Source of the DNA: Saccharibacillus kuerlensis DSM 22868
GTDB taxonomy: Bacteria > Bacillota > Bacilli > Paenibacillales > Paenibacillaceae
NCBI RefSeq assembly: GCF_000378145.1
Contig: NZ_KB899278.1
Span: 124,001-188,000 of the forward strand
Reading direction: 5' to 3'
Length of the DNA: 64,000 bases
Under the pieces are notes generated by a model. The model was given only the letters and a program-made list of their open reading frames with translations. It was not told where the DNA came from and searched no databases. Positions 8,183 through 16,187 of this stretch are shown here, piece after piece. Each line of letters begins with the position of its first letter. Within the stretch, counting starts at the first letter, position 1. Position numbers and translations under genes: made by a program.

Positions 8183-9055
8183 TCAGCCTTTCACAGCTCC
8201 CAACATGACGCCGCTGACGAAATATTTTTGCAGCCAAGGGTACACGCACAGAATCGGAACGGTAGCGAAAATGACGGTAGCGGCTTTGAGTGCTTCCGGT
8301 GTCAGCGCTGCACGGTTTGCCCCTTCCATCTGCGTCAGCTCGGTGACCATATTGTTCTGCACCATCTGGAACAGCTTGAGCTGCAGCGGATAGATCTGCG
8401 GATCCGTCACATACATCAGCGCATCCTGGAAACCGTTCCAGCGGCCGACCGCATAGAAGAGCGCCAGTGTTGCCATGACAGGCAGCGACAGGGGGAGCAC
8501 AATTCGAAGCAGGGTGTTGATAAACGAGCTGCCGTCAATTTCCGCGGATTCTTCCAGACTCGGCGGAATATTTTTGAAGAAAGAGATCAGGATAATGAGG
8601 TTGAACGGACTGACCAATCCTGGCAGAATCAGCGCCCAGACCGTATTGATCATATTCAGATCGCGGATCAGCAGGTACTCTGGAATGATGCCGCCGCTGA
8701 AGAACATCGTAATAATGATCATGTACATGAAAAATTTGCGCCCTTTCAATCTGCCCTTGGTCAGCGGGTAGGCGGCGGCAATCGTAAACAGCATGCACAG
8801 CAGCGTCGTTGCCAGCGTCAATATGACAGTGAAGCCGAGCGAATTCAGCATGGACTGGTCGGAGAAGACTTGGACATAGGCGTCCCAATTGAATTCCACA
8901 GGCCACAGCGTGACTTCACCCGAGGTGATTGCACGGTTCGAACTGAGCGACACGGCGATTGTATGAACAAACGGAGCCAGACAGAAGATAACGAATAGGG
9001 ATACGAATGTAATGTTGACGGTATCAAAAATTCGGTTGGAGGTACGTTCACTCAT
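8183..9055 (-). CDS. Carbohydrate ABC transporter permease (YtcP/LplC type)
   Basis: A 290-residue inner-membrane permease of the MalG/YtcP class, half of the translocation channel for an oligosaccharide. Six hydrophobic segments are visible, beginning with VNITFVSLFVIFCLAPFVH (about 13-31). The EAA-type cytoplasmic loop that contacts the ATPase is seen as LEESAEIDGSSFINTLLRIV (about 178-197), and the C-terminus PWLQKYFVSGVMLGAVKG is typical of the class. The ATG at 9055 follows a GAGGAAGGGAGAG stretch. It is the partner of the next gene upstream. No ATPase gene is in the locus, so a shared MsmX-type ATPase encoded elsewhere is expected. Confidence 0.92.
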   Translation of the reverse strand: MSERTSNRIFDTVNITFVSLFVIFCLAPFVHTIAVSLSSNRAITSGEVTLWPVEFNWDAYVQVFSDQSMLNSLGFTVILTLATTLLCMLFTIAAAYPLTKGRLKGRKFFMYMIIITMFFSGGIIPEYLLIRDLNMINTVWALILPGLVSPFNLIILISFFKNIPPSLEESAEIDGSSFINTLLRIVLPLSLPVMATLALFYAVGRWNGFQDALMYVTDPQIYPLQLKLFQMVQNNMVTELTQMEGANRAALTPEALKAATVIFATVPILCVYPWLQKYFVSGVMLGAVKG

Positions 9056-9097
9056 CGAATTGACTCTCCCTTCCTCACTTCGGTTAGCGGCGCCGCA

Positions 9098-10051
9098 TTA
9101 CAGGATGCCGTCTCCGGTCGTTTTTTTGGAAATATAGTTGGAGCCCAGAATAAAGATCAGACCGACAACCGCTTGGAACAATCCGACAACCGTTGCCAGC
9201 GTATATTGTCCGGACTCCAGGCCGATTCGGTAGACGAACGTGCTGAGCACGTCGGAATATTCGCGAACTGCAGTATTACCGATAATGTACGGACGATCAA
9301 AGCCGATACTGACCATCCGGCCGAGGTTAAGAATCAGCAGCGTGACGATAGTCGGCTTGATACTCGGAAGCGTAATATGCCAGATTTTCCGCAGCCGGGA
9401 AGCTCCATCTACATCGGCCGCTTCAAACAATTCTTTGTTTACGCCGGTCAGCGCCGCCAAATACAGAATCGTGCCCCAACCTGCGCTCTGCCAAACACCG
9501 GTGAACAAATAAGTAACCAGCCAAGAGTTTTTCTCCGTCAAAAAAGGAATGGCTTCGAACCCCATGCCTTGCAGCAGGCCGTTGATCATCCCCGATTGAG
9601 TACCGAACAGCTGATACACAATCCCGCCGATAATAACCCAGGAAATAAAGTGCGGAATATACAGGATCGTTTGGGAAATGCGTTTGAAACGGGCGGAACG
9701 GATCTCGTACAGCATGATCGCCAAAATGATTGGAGCAGGGAATGAGACGATCAGATCCAGGAAGTTCAGCATGAACGTATTGCGCAGCGTAATATAGAAG
9801 TCGTTCATCGCAAACACTTCGCGGAACGCTTCCAACCCGATCCATTCACTGCCGTTTATGCCTTGAAACAGATTGAAATCTTTGAATGCGATCTGTACGC
9901 CGTACATCGGACCGTAGCGGAAGATGAGGAAATACAGAATTGGAAGCGACAGCAGCGCATACAGCTGCCAATAGCGCTTGAAGTAAGTTGTGCGTTTATT
10001 CAGTTCGCCGTATCCATTCATCTGAGTCAGAGTCGATTTCGCCTTAGTCAC
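9098..10051 (-). CDS. Carbohydrate ABC transporter permease (YteP/LplB type)
   Basis: A 317-residue MalF-like membrane permease of the LplB/YteP class. I place the start at the GTG at 10051, 8 nt after AGGAGG; the longer frame reaching 10147 runs through an intergenic hairpin and has no ribosome site. Hydrophobic segments begin with WQLYALLSLPILYFLIF. The region PMYGVQIAFKDFNLFQGI is characteristic of the LplB group, and the EAA loop appears as ELFEAADVDGASRLRKIWHI. It pairs with the YtcP-type permease downstream and the lipoprotein upstream to form an importer for an oligosaccharide. Confidence 0.92.
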   Translation of the reverse strand: MTKAKSTLTQMNGYGELNKRTTYFKRYWQLYALLSLPILYFLIFRYGPMYGVQIAFKDFNLFQGINGSEWIGLEAFREVFAMNDFYITLRNTFMLNFLDLIVSFPAPIILAIMLYEIRSARFKRISQTILYIPHFISWVIIGGIVYQLFGTQSGMINGLLQGMGFEAIPFLTEKNSWLVTYLFTGVWQSAGWGTILYLAALTGVNKELFEAADVDGASRLRKIWHITLPSIKPTIVTLLILNLGRMVSIGFDRPYIIGNTAVREYSDVLSTFVYRIGLESGQYTLATVVGLFQAVVGLIFILGSNYISKKTTGDGIL

Positions 10052-10119
10052 GTCGTTCTCCTCCTGTCGGGCACAGCGGCCTTTTTTCTGCCGAGCGCCG
10101 GGCCTTTGCCTTAAAAATC

Positions 10120-10166
10120 GGCCGAAGCGAAGCGGAATGTTCCGCATTTCCGCTTCTGCTTCGGCC
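10120..10166 (-). promoter_or_regulatory. Long intergenic hairpin between binding protein and permease
   Basis: On the minus strand about 18 bp of nearly perfect stem (10149-10166 with 10120-10137) with an 11-nt loop is followed by ATTTTTA. Placed between the binding-protein stop and the permease start, it could be a partial terminator or an RNA stabiliser. Either would let the binding protein be made in excess, as known for several importer operons. Confidence 0.65.
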
Positions 10167-10189
10167 CTTTTCCCGGTTTCGGTTTTGGA

Positions 10190-11785
10190 TTAACCCTGTT
10201 CCTGCAGCGCCTGCTCCAGTTCTTTCTGCAGTTCTGCTCCGCCGATATTCATAAAGTCTTTCATTTCGCGCTCATATACGGCTTCGAACTGGTCGGGCTT
10301 CGCCATGGTGGACTGTACGATAATGACTTTAAGCTTGTCGTTCAGCGCCGTGCCGTATTTGGCTTCCGCCTCGATCGGACGGTCGAACACGATCGGACCG
10401 ATTGTATCGGTATTGGCGACCGCAATCGACTGCCGCATCAATTCCTGGTTTTGTTTCGGGAATCCTACGGTCCAGGCTTCTTCGTTCGTTTCCTGGTCGC
10501 CGATCACTTTGCCGTTCGCCAGGATCGCCATATCGCCGCCGTTATAAACCCGGTCCTTTATTTCCTGCGCGGCGTCTTCCTTGACGACCGGAATACCGTC
10601 TTCCATCACGTAGTTCTCGCCTTCTACGCCGGTAGACATGGTCAGCAGATTATCACCGGACGCCATCCAATCCAGATACTTGACGGCTTCTACAGAGCGT
10701 TTGCTGCTTTTCGGAATCATGATGTACATCCCGTTGCTTCCGTAGCGGGATTTCGTGTACTTATTGTCGGCGTTCGGATTAGTCAGCGTATCGATTGCAG
10801 CGACTTCGCTGTCCGGAAGATTTTTCTTCAGATTGTCCAGCACGCCGTCTGCGTACAGAATCTGGCCGACGTCCTCTGTTATGAAACCGACATTACCGTT
10901 CTGGAAGTCTTTCGCCAGCTGTTCTTCTTCCTCGTCGAGGCTGAAGTCTTGGCTGACCAGCCCTTCGTTGTACAGTTTATTCATGAACTGCATCGCTTCT
11001 TTGAATCCTTCGTGCAGCGGCAGCTCGTAGCGCTGGCTGTACGTTAGATCGCCTTGAATCGGTTTGATGAACGAGTAGATCAGCGGCTCGTAGCCGGAAG
11101 GTGCAAGCGCCAGACCCATCGGAATGTTTTTACTGCCGAGACCGCCCGGATCTTTCTCTTTGAACGCTTTCAACGTTTCATACAGCTCGTCTGTCGTTGT
11201 AGGCGCCGGCATATTCAGCTTGTCCAGCCAATCCTGCCGAATATAAGAGTTGTAGCGAGCCGTGATAGCCCGTTTGCCCGGAATAGCGAACTGCTGCCCT
11301 TCCAGCTGGCCGAACTTCAACGTCTCTTCACCAAGGTATTCTTTCAAATTCGGACCGTGTTCATTGATTAGTTCGCCTACATCGGTCAGACCGCCCTGCT
11401 GTGCATAACGATAAAATACACTGGAATCATATACAAACACGATGTCCGGAACGTCGCTGGCGCTTGCCATCAAGACGTTCAGTTTGGTCGTTTCCTCGGA
11501 ACGCTGCACCGGAACGAATTCAACATCGATATTGTTTGGGTCGCCGAATTCCTTCTGGACGTACTGCGTCAGCCAGTTATTCGTAATAGTATGAGGCGAT
11601 GGGCTGTTGCCCCGATCAAACACTTCGACCTTCAATGTAACGCGTTTGCCATCTCCGCTGCCGTCCGATGCTGCTCCTTCATTGGAACCTGAACCGCAGC
11701 CCGACAGCAGTGATACCCCCATTAACGCGGTAAGCACTGCACCTGCTGCCTTCTTCATAACCCCTCTTCGCATATTTCCTGTCAT
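10190..11785 (-). CDS. Extracellular solute-binding lipoprotein (LplA/YtcQ type)
   Basis: A 531-residue sugar-binding lipoprotein anchored outside the membrane. The N-terminus is a lipoprotein signal: positive residues, a hydrophobic stretch AGAVLTALMGVSL, then the lipobox LSGC with the acylated Cys at about 30, followed by a Ser/Gly-rich spacer. The rest has the two-lobe family 1 binding-protein pattern (VPDIVFVYDSS, VGFITEDVGQIL, SKRSVEAVKYLDWMASG). The ATG at 11785 follows AAGGAGATGGG. It is the first gene after a 486-bp gap containing a CcpA-like site, so it probably heads the importer operon. Confidence 0.92.
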   Translation of the reverse strand: MTGNMRRGVMKKAAGAVLTALMGVSLLSGCGSGSNEGAASDGSGDGKRVTLKVEVFDRGNSPSPHTITNNWLTQYVQKEFGDPNNIDVEFVPVQRSEETTKLNVLMASASDVPDIVFVYDSSVFYRYAQQGGLTDVGELINEHGPNLKEYLGEETLKFGQLEGQQFAIPGKRAITARYNSYIRQDWLDKLNMPAPTTTDELYETLKAFKEKDPGGLGSKNIPMGLALAPSGYEPLIYSFIKPIQGDLTYSQRYELPLHEGFKEAMQFMNKLYNEGLVSQDFSLDEEEEQLAKDFQNGNVGFITEDVGQILYADGVLDNLKKNLPDSEVAAIDTLTNPNADNKYTKSRYGSNGMYIMIPKSSKRSVEAVKYLDWMASGDNLLTMSTGVEGENYVMEDGIPVVKEDAAQEIKDRVYNGGDMAILANGKVIGDQETNEEAWTVGFPKQNQELMRQSIAVANTDTIGPIVFDRPIEAEAKYGTALNDKLKVIIVQSTMAKPDQFEAVYEREMKDFMNIGGAELQKELEQALQEQG

Positions 11786-12271
11786 TTTCCCATCTCCTTT
11801 GTCTGTAGTGTGACGGTACTTCGGACAATCCTCGTCTTCCGTTCAAGCAGCAGCTGCCGCCCGTGTGGAGTGAACTCAGTATTCCATACCGCTGCTTGTT
11901 CTGGCAATAAACTAGTTTCGGACGTTCTTTCTGTACAAAATCCCCCTTTTGGTTTATTCCATCACCCATTTTCATACAGTTGATTATTTTCTCCAATCCT
12001 CTAAAAGTAAGCGTTTACAACAAGCGGCTTAGGCGTTCAATAAACGATTTTCGTGCGATAAACTGGATTCGCAGACGCTTAATCGCAGCGATTTGACACC
12101 CTAAATTCCAAAACAAACGCTTTTCCGGTTATTAACGGTTTAAAATTCTCCAAATCGCACAAAGCCGCATGGCCGACATCTTCGCTGAGGAAGACGCTGC
12201 TCATGCGGCATAGGAACAAACGAGGGACATCAGATAAACAATTTCAATATTCAAATCTCAAGTTTCAATTT
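11786..12271. promoter_or_regulatory. Intergenic region upstream of the importer operon
   Basis: No gene is seen in these 486 bases. It should carry the minus-strand promoter for the binding-protein operon, but I cannot choose a convincing -35/-10 pair. A CcpA-like site lies at 12006-12019. Several copies of AAACG, AAGCG or AGCGAT words occur around 12000-12130 without clear symmetry. Confidence 0.5.
12006..12019. promoter_or_regulatory. cre-like operator (CcpA or LacI family)
   Basis: AGTAAGCGTTTACA matches the catabolite-responsive consensus TGWAANCGNTNWCA at every defined position except the first. It lies about 220 bases upstream of the binding-protein start on the minus strand, a position compatible with carbon catabolite control. 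Confidence 0.55.
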
Positions 12272-14515
12272 TCAAGTCTCAAATGGAGATAGTCCACGGT
12301 TTTGCCGGCGATAGTCACCGGGCGTAATACCCGATATCCGTTTGAAGACCCGACCGAATGTAATGGCATTGGCATAGCCGACTTGAAGAGCAATATCCTG
12401 AAGTGGACAATCGCTTTCCAGCAGCAGGCGTTCCGCTTCTTTCATTCGAAGCTGTGTCAGGAAGTCGACAAATTTCATGTCAAATTCTGTCTTGAACAGA
12501 TAGCTCGCGTATTTGCCCGAAATCTGGAATCGATCGCTCAGATGCTTTAAGGACAGATCCGGATTCGCAAAGTTTTCTTCAATGTAAGTCTTCATTTCAT
12601 TGACCATTGCGCGATAACTTTTTGTTTCGCTGACAGATACGTATAAACGGAATAGATCGGTCAAGTAATCTGCCAGCATGCTTTTCACTTCGGTCAGCGT
12701 ATCTGCTTCGAGAAGGCGATGTTCAAATTCTGTCGTCCGTCCGTCGGACAATGCTTCCTGCAGCCCTTCGGACATTACGGCAACTTCCCGTCCGAGCATC
12801 TCTAACAGTGCCTGAATCAACGAGCGAATCGCTTCGTCTTGGACAAAGTCCCGCTCGAATTCTCCGAACAGCTTATCCAGCTGCTCGCGCCACTGACTAT
12901 TGGACATCCGGAACTGCTTCACCAACTCGGCGATGGTCTGCAAATATTTGTACGTCTCGAGCAGCTGCGGAGAAGAGTCTTCGGCATTCGCCAGCACAAT
13001 GTCTCCGCTTAACAGCAGTTTGTGTCGTATGACTGATTCGGCCGCTTCGTATGAAATCCGAATATTTTCCGCTCCTCGGACAATCGGCCCGATTCCGCAG
13101 CAGAGAGACAGACGAAGATGATCTTTTGCCCAGGTTCGGTAATTGCCGGCCAGCACACGAAGAGTTTCCGTCAATTGGCTGTCCTCTTCTTCGGCCAGAA
13201 AAATGACGGCCAGCCGATCGCTGCCGATCCATTCTGCCCAAGCCTGCAGGCCTGAGCTTCTTGCCAACTCTTGAAATACATTCATCAGAGCGAATTTGAG
13301 TGTATTTTGGTCGCCTCGCGTATAACGGTCGCGAAAGACGTTCTCGTACCGATCAATTTCATGGACAACAACGGCAAAACGTGAAGAAGCGGAGACCGAT
13401 CCGAGCGGAGATAACACTTCCAAGCGCTCCGCAGCCTGCTCGGTCCGCTCGCCCCGCAGCAGATCGGAGAACAAACGGCTGCGTTGAAGGCGTTCATTCT
13501 CCCGGCTCTTCTGCTCGTAGTCCTTTGTATGATGGATCAGACTTTCCAGAACTCCGTCGATCAGCTTAAGCTCATCGGTTCTCGCTTCGCCATGATCCTG
13601 CGTTCGAATCTGATGTGCTTCGATCCGGTTCATGATAACCTGCACCGGCTTGTAATTGCGCCGAGTGATATAGATCAGATACAGAATCGCGCATACAACA
13701 GTTCCGACTGCAATCGCAACCCAGAGATAAGAGATAACCGATACCCAGCCGAACAGACTGCCTGACTTGATTCCGCTGGAAAAAGTCCATCCTAGTCTCT
13801 CCAACCGCAATTCGTTCAATGTCTGCCTTCCGTCTCCCGATTCCGCATGTGCTTGATAGATCGCTTCTCCATTTGCATTGGTGACGATCATGAATGAAAG
13901 CTGTTCATTCACCATATTGTCGACCAATCGTTCGATAGCACTCATCTTCACATTGATGACCAGCACACCTTCTGAGCCAAACGGCAGCGGCATATCCTTG
14001 TTAATTGTAAGGACACGAACAGGCTGCGTACTCAGACCGGATACGTATTCTCGAAGCGGCTGCCAACCCGGCGCAAGATCGCCTGCATCAATGCGTGCCA
14101 GCCAGCTTTCGTCAGAGAAACCTTCCACTTCGCTCAGACCGCTTTGCGTTACAACGCTCTTTTTTTCTTTGTCGTACAAATATGCGGACTCGATGTATAC
14201 GGAAGAATCGATTACGCTGCGAAGGCTGCGAGCAATCGCATATACATTCGCTGTTCCTCCGCCTTCCGGCTCATGAAAATATGCCTTATAAGCCGGCGTT
14301 TCTTCAACGGTCTGGAGTACCGACATTTCGGCTTCTCGAACAGCTCGATCCACATTGTCCACCAAATAACGCGAGGCGGTACGGTCCGCTTTTTTTGTTT
14401 CCTGCCGGGAGATGTCGTTTACGAACACGAATGAAGTAAAGATCAGAATCGTAACGGTGAGCAAAAAAATCGGAAAATACGACAGCAGCAGCCGACGATA
14501 CCATGTTCGAGACAT
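12272..14515 (-). CDS. Membrane-bound AraC-family regulator with extracellular sensor
   Basis: A 747-residue transcription factor in the style common beside Paenibacillus sugar importers. Residues about 9-32 form a first membrane helix (LLLSYFPIFLLTVTILIF). A Cache-like extracellular part follows to about 275, then a second helix (YLWVAIAVGTVVCAILYLIY), a cytoplasmic linker containing the HTKDYEQKSRENERLQRSR coiled segment, and a C-terminal AraC/XylS DNA-binding domain (about 645-742). In that domain LSLKHLSDRFQISGKYASYL and LQDIALQVGYANAITFGRVF are the two helix-turn-helix units. The ATG at 14515 follows AAGGAGGG. Between GH105 and the importer genes, it probably senses the sugar or a bound binding protein and activates the locus. 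Confidence 0.9.
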   Translation of the reverse strand: MSRTWYRRLLLSYFPIFLLTVTILIFTSFVFVNDISRQETKKADRTASRYLVDNVDRAVREAEMSVLQTVEETPAYKAYFHEPEGGGTANVYAIARSLRSVIDSSVYIESAYLYDKEKKSVVTQSGLSEVEGFSDESWLARIDAGDLAPGWQPLREYVSGLSTQPVRVLTINKDMPLPFGSEGVLVINVKMSAIERLVDNMVNEQLSFMIVTNANGEAIYQAHAESGDGRQTLNELRLERLGWTFSSGIKSGSLFGWVSVISYLWVAIAVGTVVCAILYLIYITRRNYKPVQVIMNRIEAHQIRTQDHGEARTDELKLIDGVLESLIHHTKDYEQKSRENERLQRSRLFSDLLRGERTEQAAERLEVLSPLGSVSASSRFAVVVHEIDRYENVFRDRYTRGDQNTLKFALMNVFQELARSSGLQAWAEWIGSDRLAVIFLAEEEDSQLTETLRVLAGNYRTWAKDHLRLSLCCGIGPIVRGAENIRISYEAAESVIRHKLLLSGDIVLANAEDSSPQLLETYKYLQTIAELVKQFRMSNSQWREQLDKLFGEFERDFVQDEAIRSLIQALLEMLGREVAVMSEGLQEALSDGRTTEFEHRLLEADTLTEVKSMLADYLTDLFRLYVSVSETKSYRAMVNEMKTYIEENFANPDLSLKHLSDRFQISGKYASYLFKTEFDMKFVDFLTQLRMKEAERLLLESDCPLQDIALQVGYANAITFGRVFKRISGITPGDYRRQNRGLSPFET

Positions 14516-14608
14516 TAGACAACTCCCTCCTTTCGTTTTGCGGACTGCAGATCGATAACTCTGGTCCGCAGCTGGTTTGTATCCAACAGCTGCGGATACG
14601 CCTTCCAC

Positions 14609-15745
14609 CTAGTTCCGGTAGAGCGCTTCTCCAAGCAGAACGATAGCGAGCGCTTGACCGTAGGCCATTGGTGCAGTCACAATGTGTGCGTAATCCTCAC
14701 GCTGTTTGCCAATCGGAGTGCCGGCGGACACCCCTTCAACAATGCCGTCTTCACGGATCTGCTCCAGCAACGCTTTTACGGTACGCATCGCTGGTCCGGC
14801 AAAGCTTTCCGGCAGCAGTCCTCGCCGTACGCCAAATAGAATGCCTGCAGCAATTGCTGCGGAACCGGACGTCTCGGTATAGCTGTCCGGGTCATCCAGC
14901 AGAGTATGCCATAGACCGCTCTTATGCTGAAGCCCCAGCAGCGCTTCGCTTTGAGCACGGAAAGTCTGATTCAGATAGAGGAGCACACCTTCGTCCAAGT
15001 ATGGACGCATCAGATCGATATATTCGGGAAGCCCCAACGTAAACCACCCGTTGCCGCGGCACCAGAACGCTTCGCTGAAATTATGCCGGCCAGTAAAGTG
15101 CCAGCCGTGGAAGAACAATCCCGTTTTGCGGTCGTATAAATACTTAATATGTATGAGGAGTTGATGCAGCGAAGTCTCCCGCCAGTCTTTCCGATCATAT
15201 TTCACCCCCATCTTAGCGGTAAACAGAATGGCCATAAACAAGGTGTCAATCCAAATTTCGTTTTCGTTAAGCGTTACTTCAGCCGCCGTACTGCCGGTTG
15301 TAACATGTTGATAACCGTTCTCTTCGGTTCGCGGCAGGCCCTCGGCCAACCACTCGGCCCACTCCAGGCTAATTGCTTCCGCTTCAGGCAATCCCATCAG
15401 TGAAAGCAGAGGCGCCGTTGTATTGATGTTGCGGCTGGGCAGCCCTTCGGCTATACGTGCTTCCATCCATGGACGTGCATATTCTGCAAACCGTTCATCT
15501 TTGAAGTAGCTGGCAACTTTCGCAAGACCGTACAGTCCAATCCCCTGCGGCCAATCCCACGCATCCATGCCGAAGTCCCGGGCAAAATACCCCCGACGCT
15601 CAGCTTCGCCTTCCATAGCCTGCAGTTCGCCCTCATTTTCGGGACGTTGAAGATTCATTAACCTGTCGGTTACGCGATTTAATGCTACAGTTAACTGCTC
15701 CTGTTCTTCATTTCGTCTTTTTTCAACCACTTCATTTCTGTTCAT
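14609..15745 (-). CDS. GH105 unsaturated rhamnogalacturonyl hydrolase-like
   Basis: A 378-residue glycoside hydrolase of family GH105/GH88 (YteR/YesR-like). Such enzymes hydrate and remove the unsaturated uronic acid left at the non-reducing end by polysaccharide lyases. Signatures include WDWPQGIGLYGLAKV, EIWIDTLFMAILF with D167 at the catalytic Asp position, HNFSEAFWCRGNGWFTLG, and SGLWHTLLDDPDSYTETSGS. There is no signal peptide, so it is cytoplasmic. The ATG at 15745 follows GGAGG. The segment NINTTAPLLSL, where YteR has its first active-site Asp, seems to lack it. It is the promoter-proximal gene of the locus and directly precedes the AraC regulator. Confidence 0.9.
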   Translation of the reverse strand: MNRNEVVEKRRNEEQEQLTVALNRVTDRLMNLQRPENEGELQAMEGEAERRGYFARDFGMDAWDWPQGIGLYGLAKVASYFKDERFAEYARPWMEARIAEGLPSRNINTTAPLLSLMGLPEAEAISLEWAEWLAEGLPRTEENGYQHVTTGSTAAEVTLNENEIWIDTLFMAILFTAKMGVKYDRKDWRETSLHQLLIHIKYLYDRKTGLFFHGWHFTGRHNFSEAFWCRGNGWFTLGLPEYIDLMRPYLDEGVLLYLNQTFRAQSEALLGLQHKSGLWHTLLDDPDSYTETSGSAAIAAGILFGVRRGLLPESFAGPAMRTVKALLEQIREDGIVEGVSAGTPIGKQREDYAHIVTAPMAYGQALAIVLLGEALYRN

Positions 15746-15801
15746 TGCGCGCCTCCATTCGTCTGCTTGTCAAACTATTCATCAGTTGAACACCATGCAA
15801 T

Positions 15802-15858
15802 GTTAAGCGCTTACTTTTATATTAGTGATTATTATACCACTTGACCGGGCTGTGCAAA
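15802..15858 (-). promoter_or_regulatory. Promoter with cre/LacI-like operator for GH105 operon
   Basis: On the minus strand a TATAAT -10 (15831-15836) has a TTTGCA or TTGCAC -35 (about 15852-15858) at 15-16 bp. About 16 bases downstream lies the dyad GTTAAGCGCTTAC (15802-15814), a cre- or LacI-type operator placed to block a transcribing polymerase. Confidence 0.65.
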
Positions 15859-15860
15859 AT

Positions 15861-15905
15861 AAAAAACACCGTAGATTTTCCGCTTAAAACGGAAAATCTA
15901 CGGTG
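15861..15905 (-). terminator. Strong terminator of tRNA-Leu
   Basis: A perfect 16-bp stem (890-905 with 867-882 of the 15-kb block) with a 7-nt loop is followed on the minus strand by six T. It separates tRNA-Leu from the GH105 promoter. Confidence 0.85.
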
Positions 15906-15922
15906 CTGCTGAACTTTATGGA

Positions 15923-16005
15923 TGCCGAGAACCGGACTCGAACCGGTACGGGATTGCTCCCGGCAGATTTTAAGTCTGCTGTGTCTGCCATTCCACCACC
16001 CCGGC
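15923..16005 (-). tRNA. tRNA-Leu (anticodon UAA)
   Basis: An 83-nt class II tRNA read on the minus strand. The acceptor stem GCCGGGG pairs with TCTCGGC (two G-U), with discriminator A. The anticodon loop CTTAAAA gives anticodon TAA. A long variable arm (CCGGGAGCAATCCCG area) and the T-loop TTCGAGT are present. CCA is not encoded. It is a single tRNA with its own promoter (16036-16065) and terminator. Confidence 0.95.
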
Positions 16006-16035
16006 ATATGGGATGCAATATTGCCGACTTAAAAG

Positions 16036-16065
16036 ATCATAGCATGCCCCCATTTAACGTGTCAA
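16036..16065 (-). promoter_or_regulatory. Sigma-A promoter of tRNA-Leu
   Basis: On the minus strand TTGACA (16060-16065) and TATGAT (16036-16041) are separated by 18 bp. The tRNA begins about 30 bases downstream. Confidence 0.75.
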
Positions 16066-16110
16066 TAAAAAACCCACTTCTCCTATTTCAGGATCTACGA
16101 AGCTTTCAAA

Positions 16111-16145
16111 AAAAAGAAAAAACCCTATTTCAAAAAGAAATAGGG
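16111..16145 (-). terminator. Terminator of the chemoreceptor gene
   Basis: On the minus strand a 9-bp stem CCCTATTTC/GAAATAGGG (16137-16145 with 16123-16131) with a 5-nt loop is followed by a T-rich run. Confidence 0.8.
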
Positions 16146-16187
16146 GCAGGTCTTCGAACATGATTTTCTGCAGCAATCCGAAATCAA

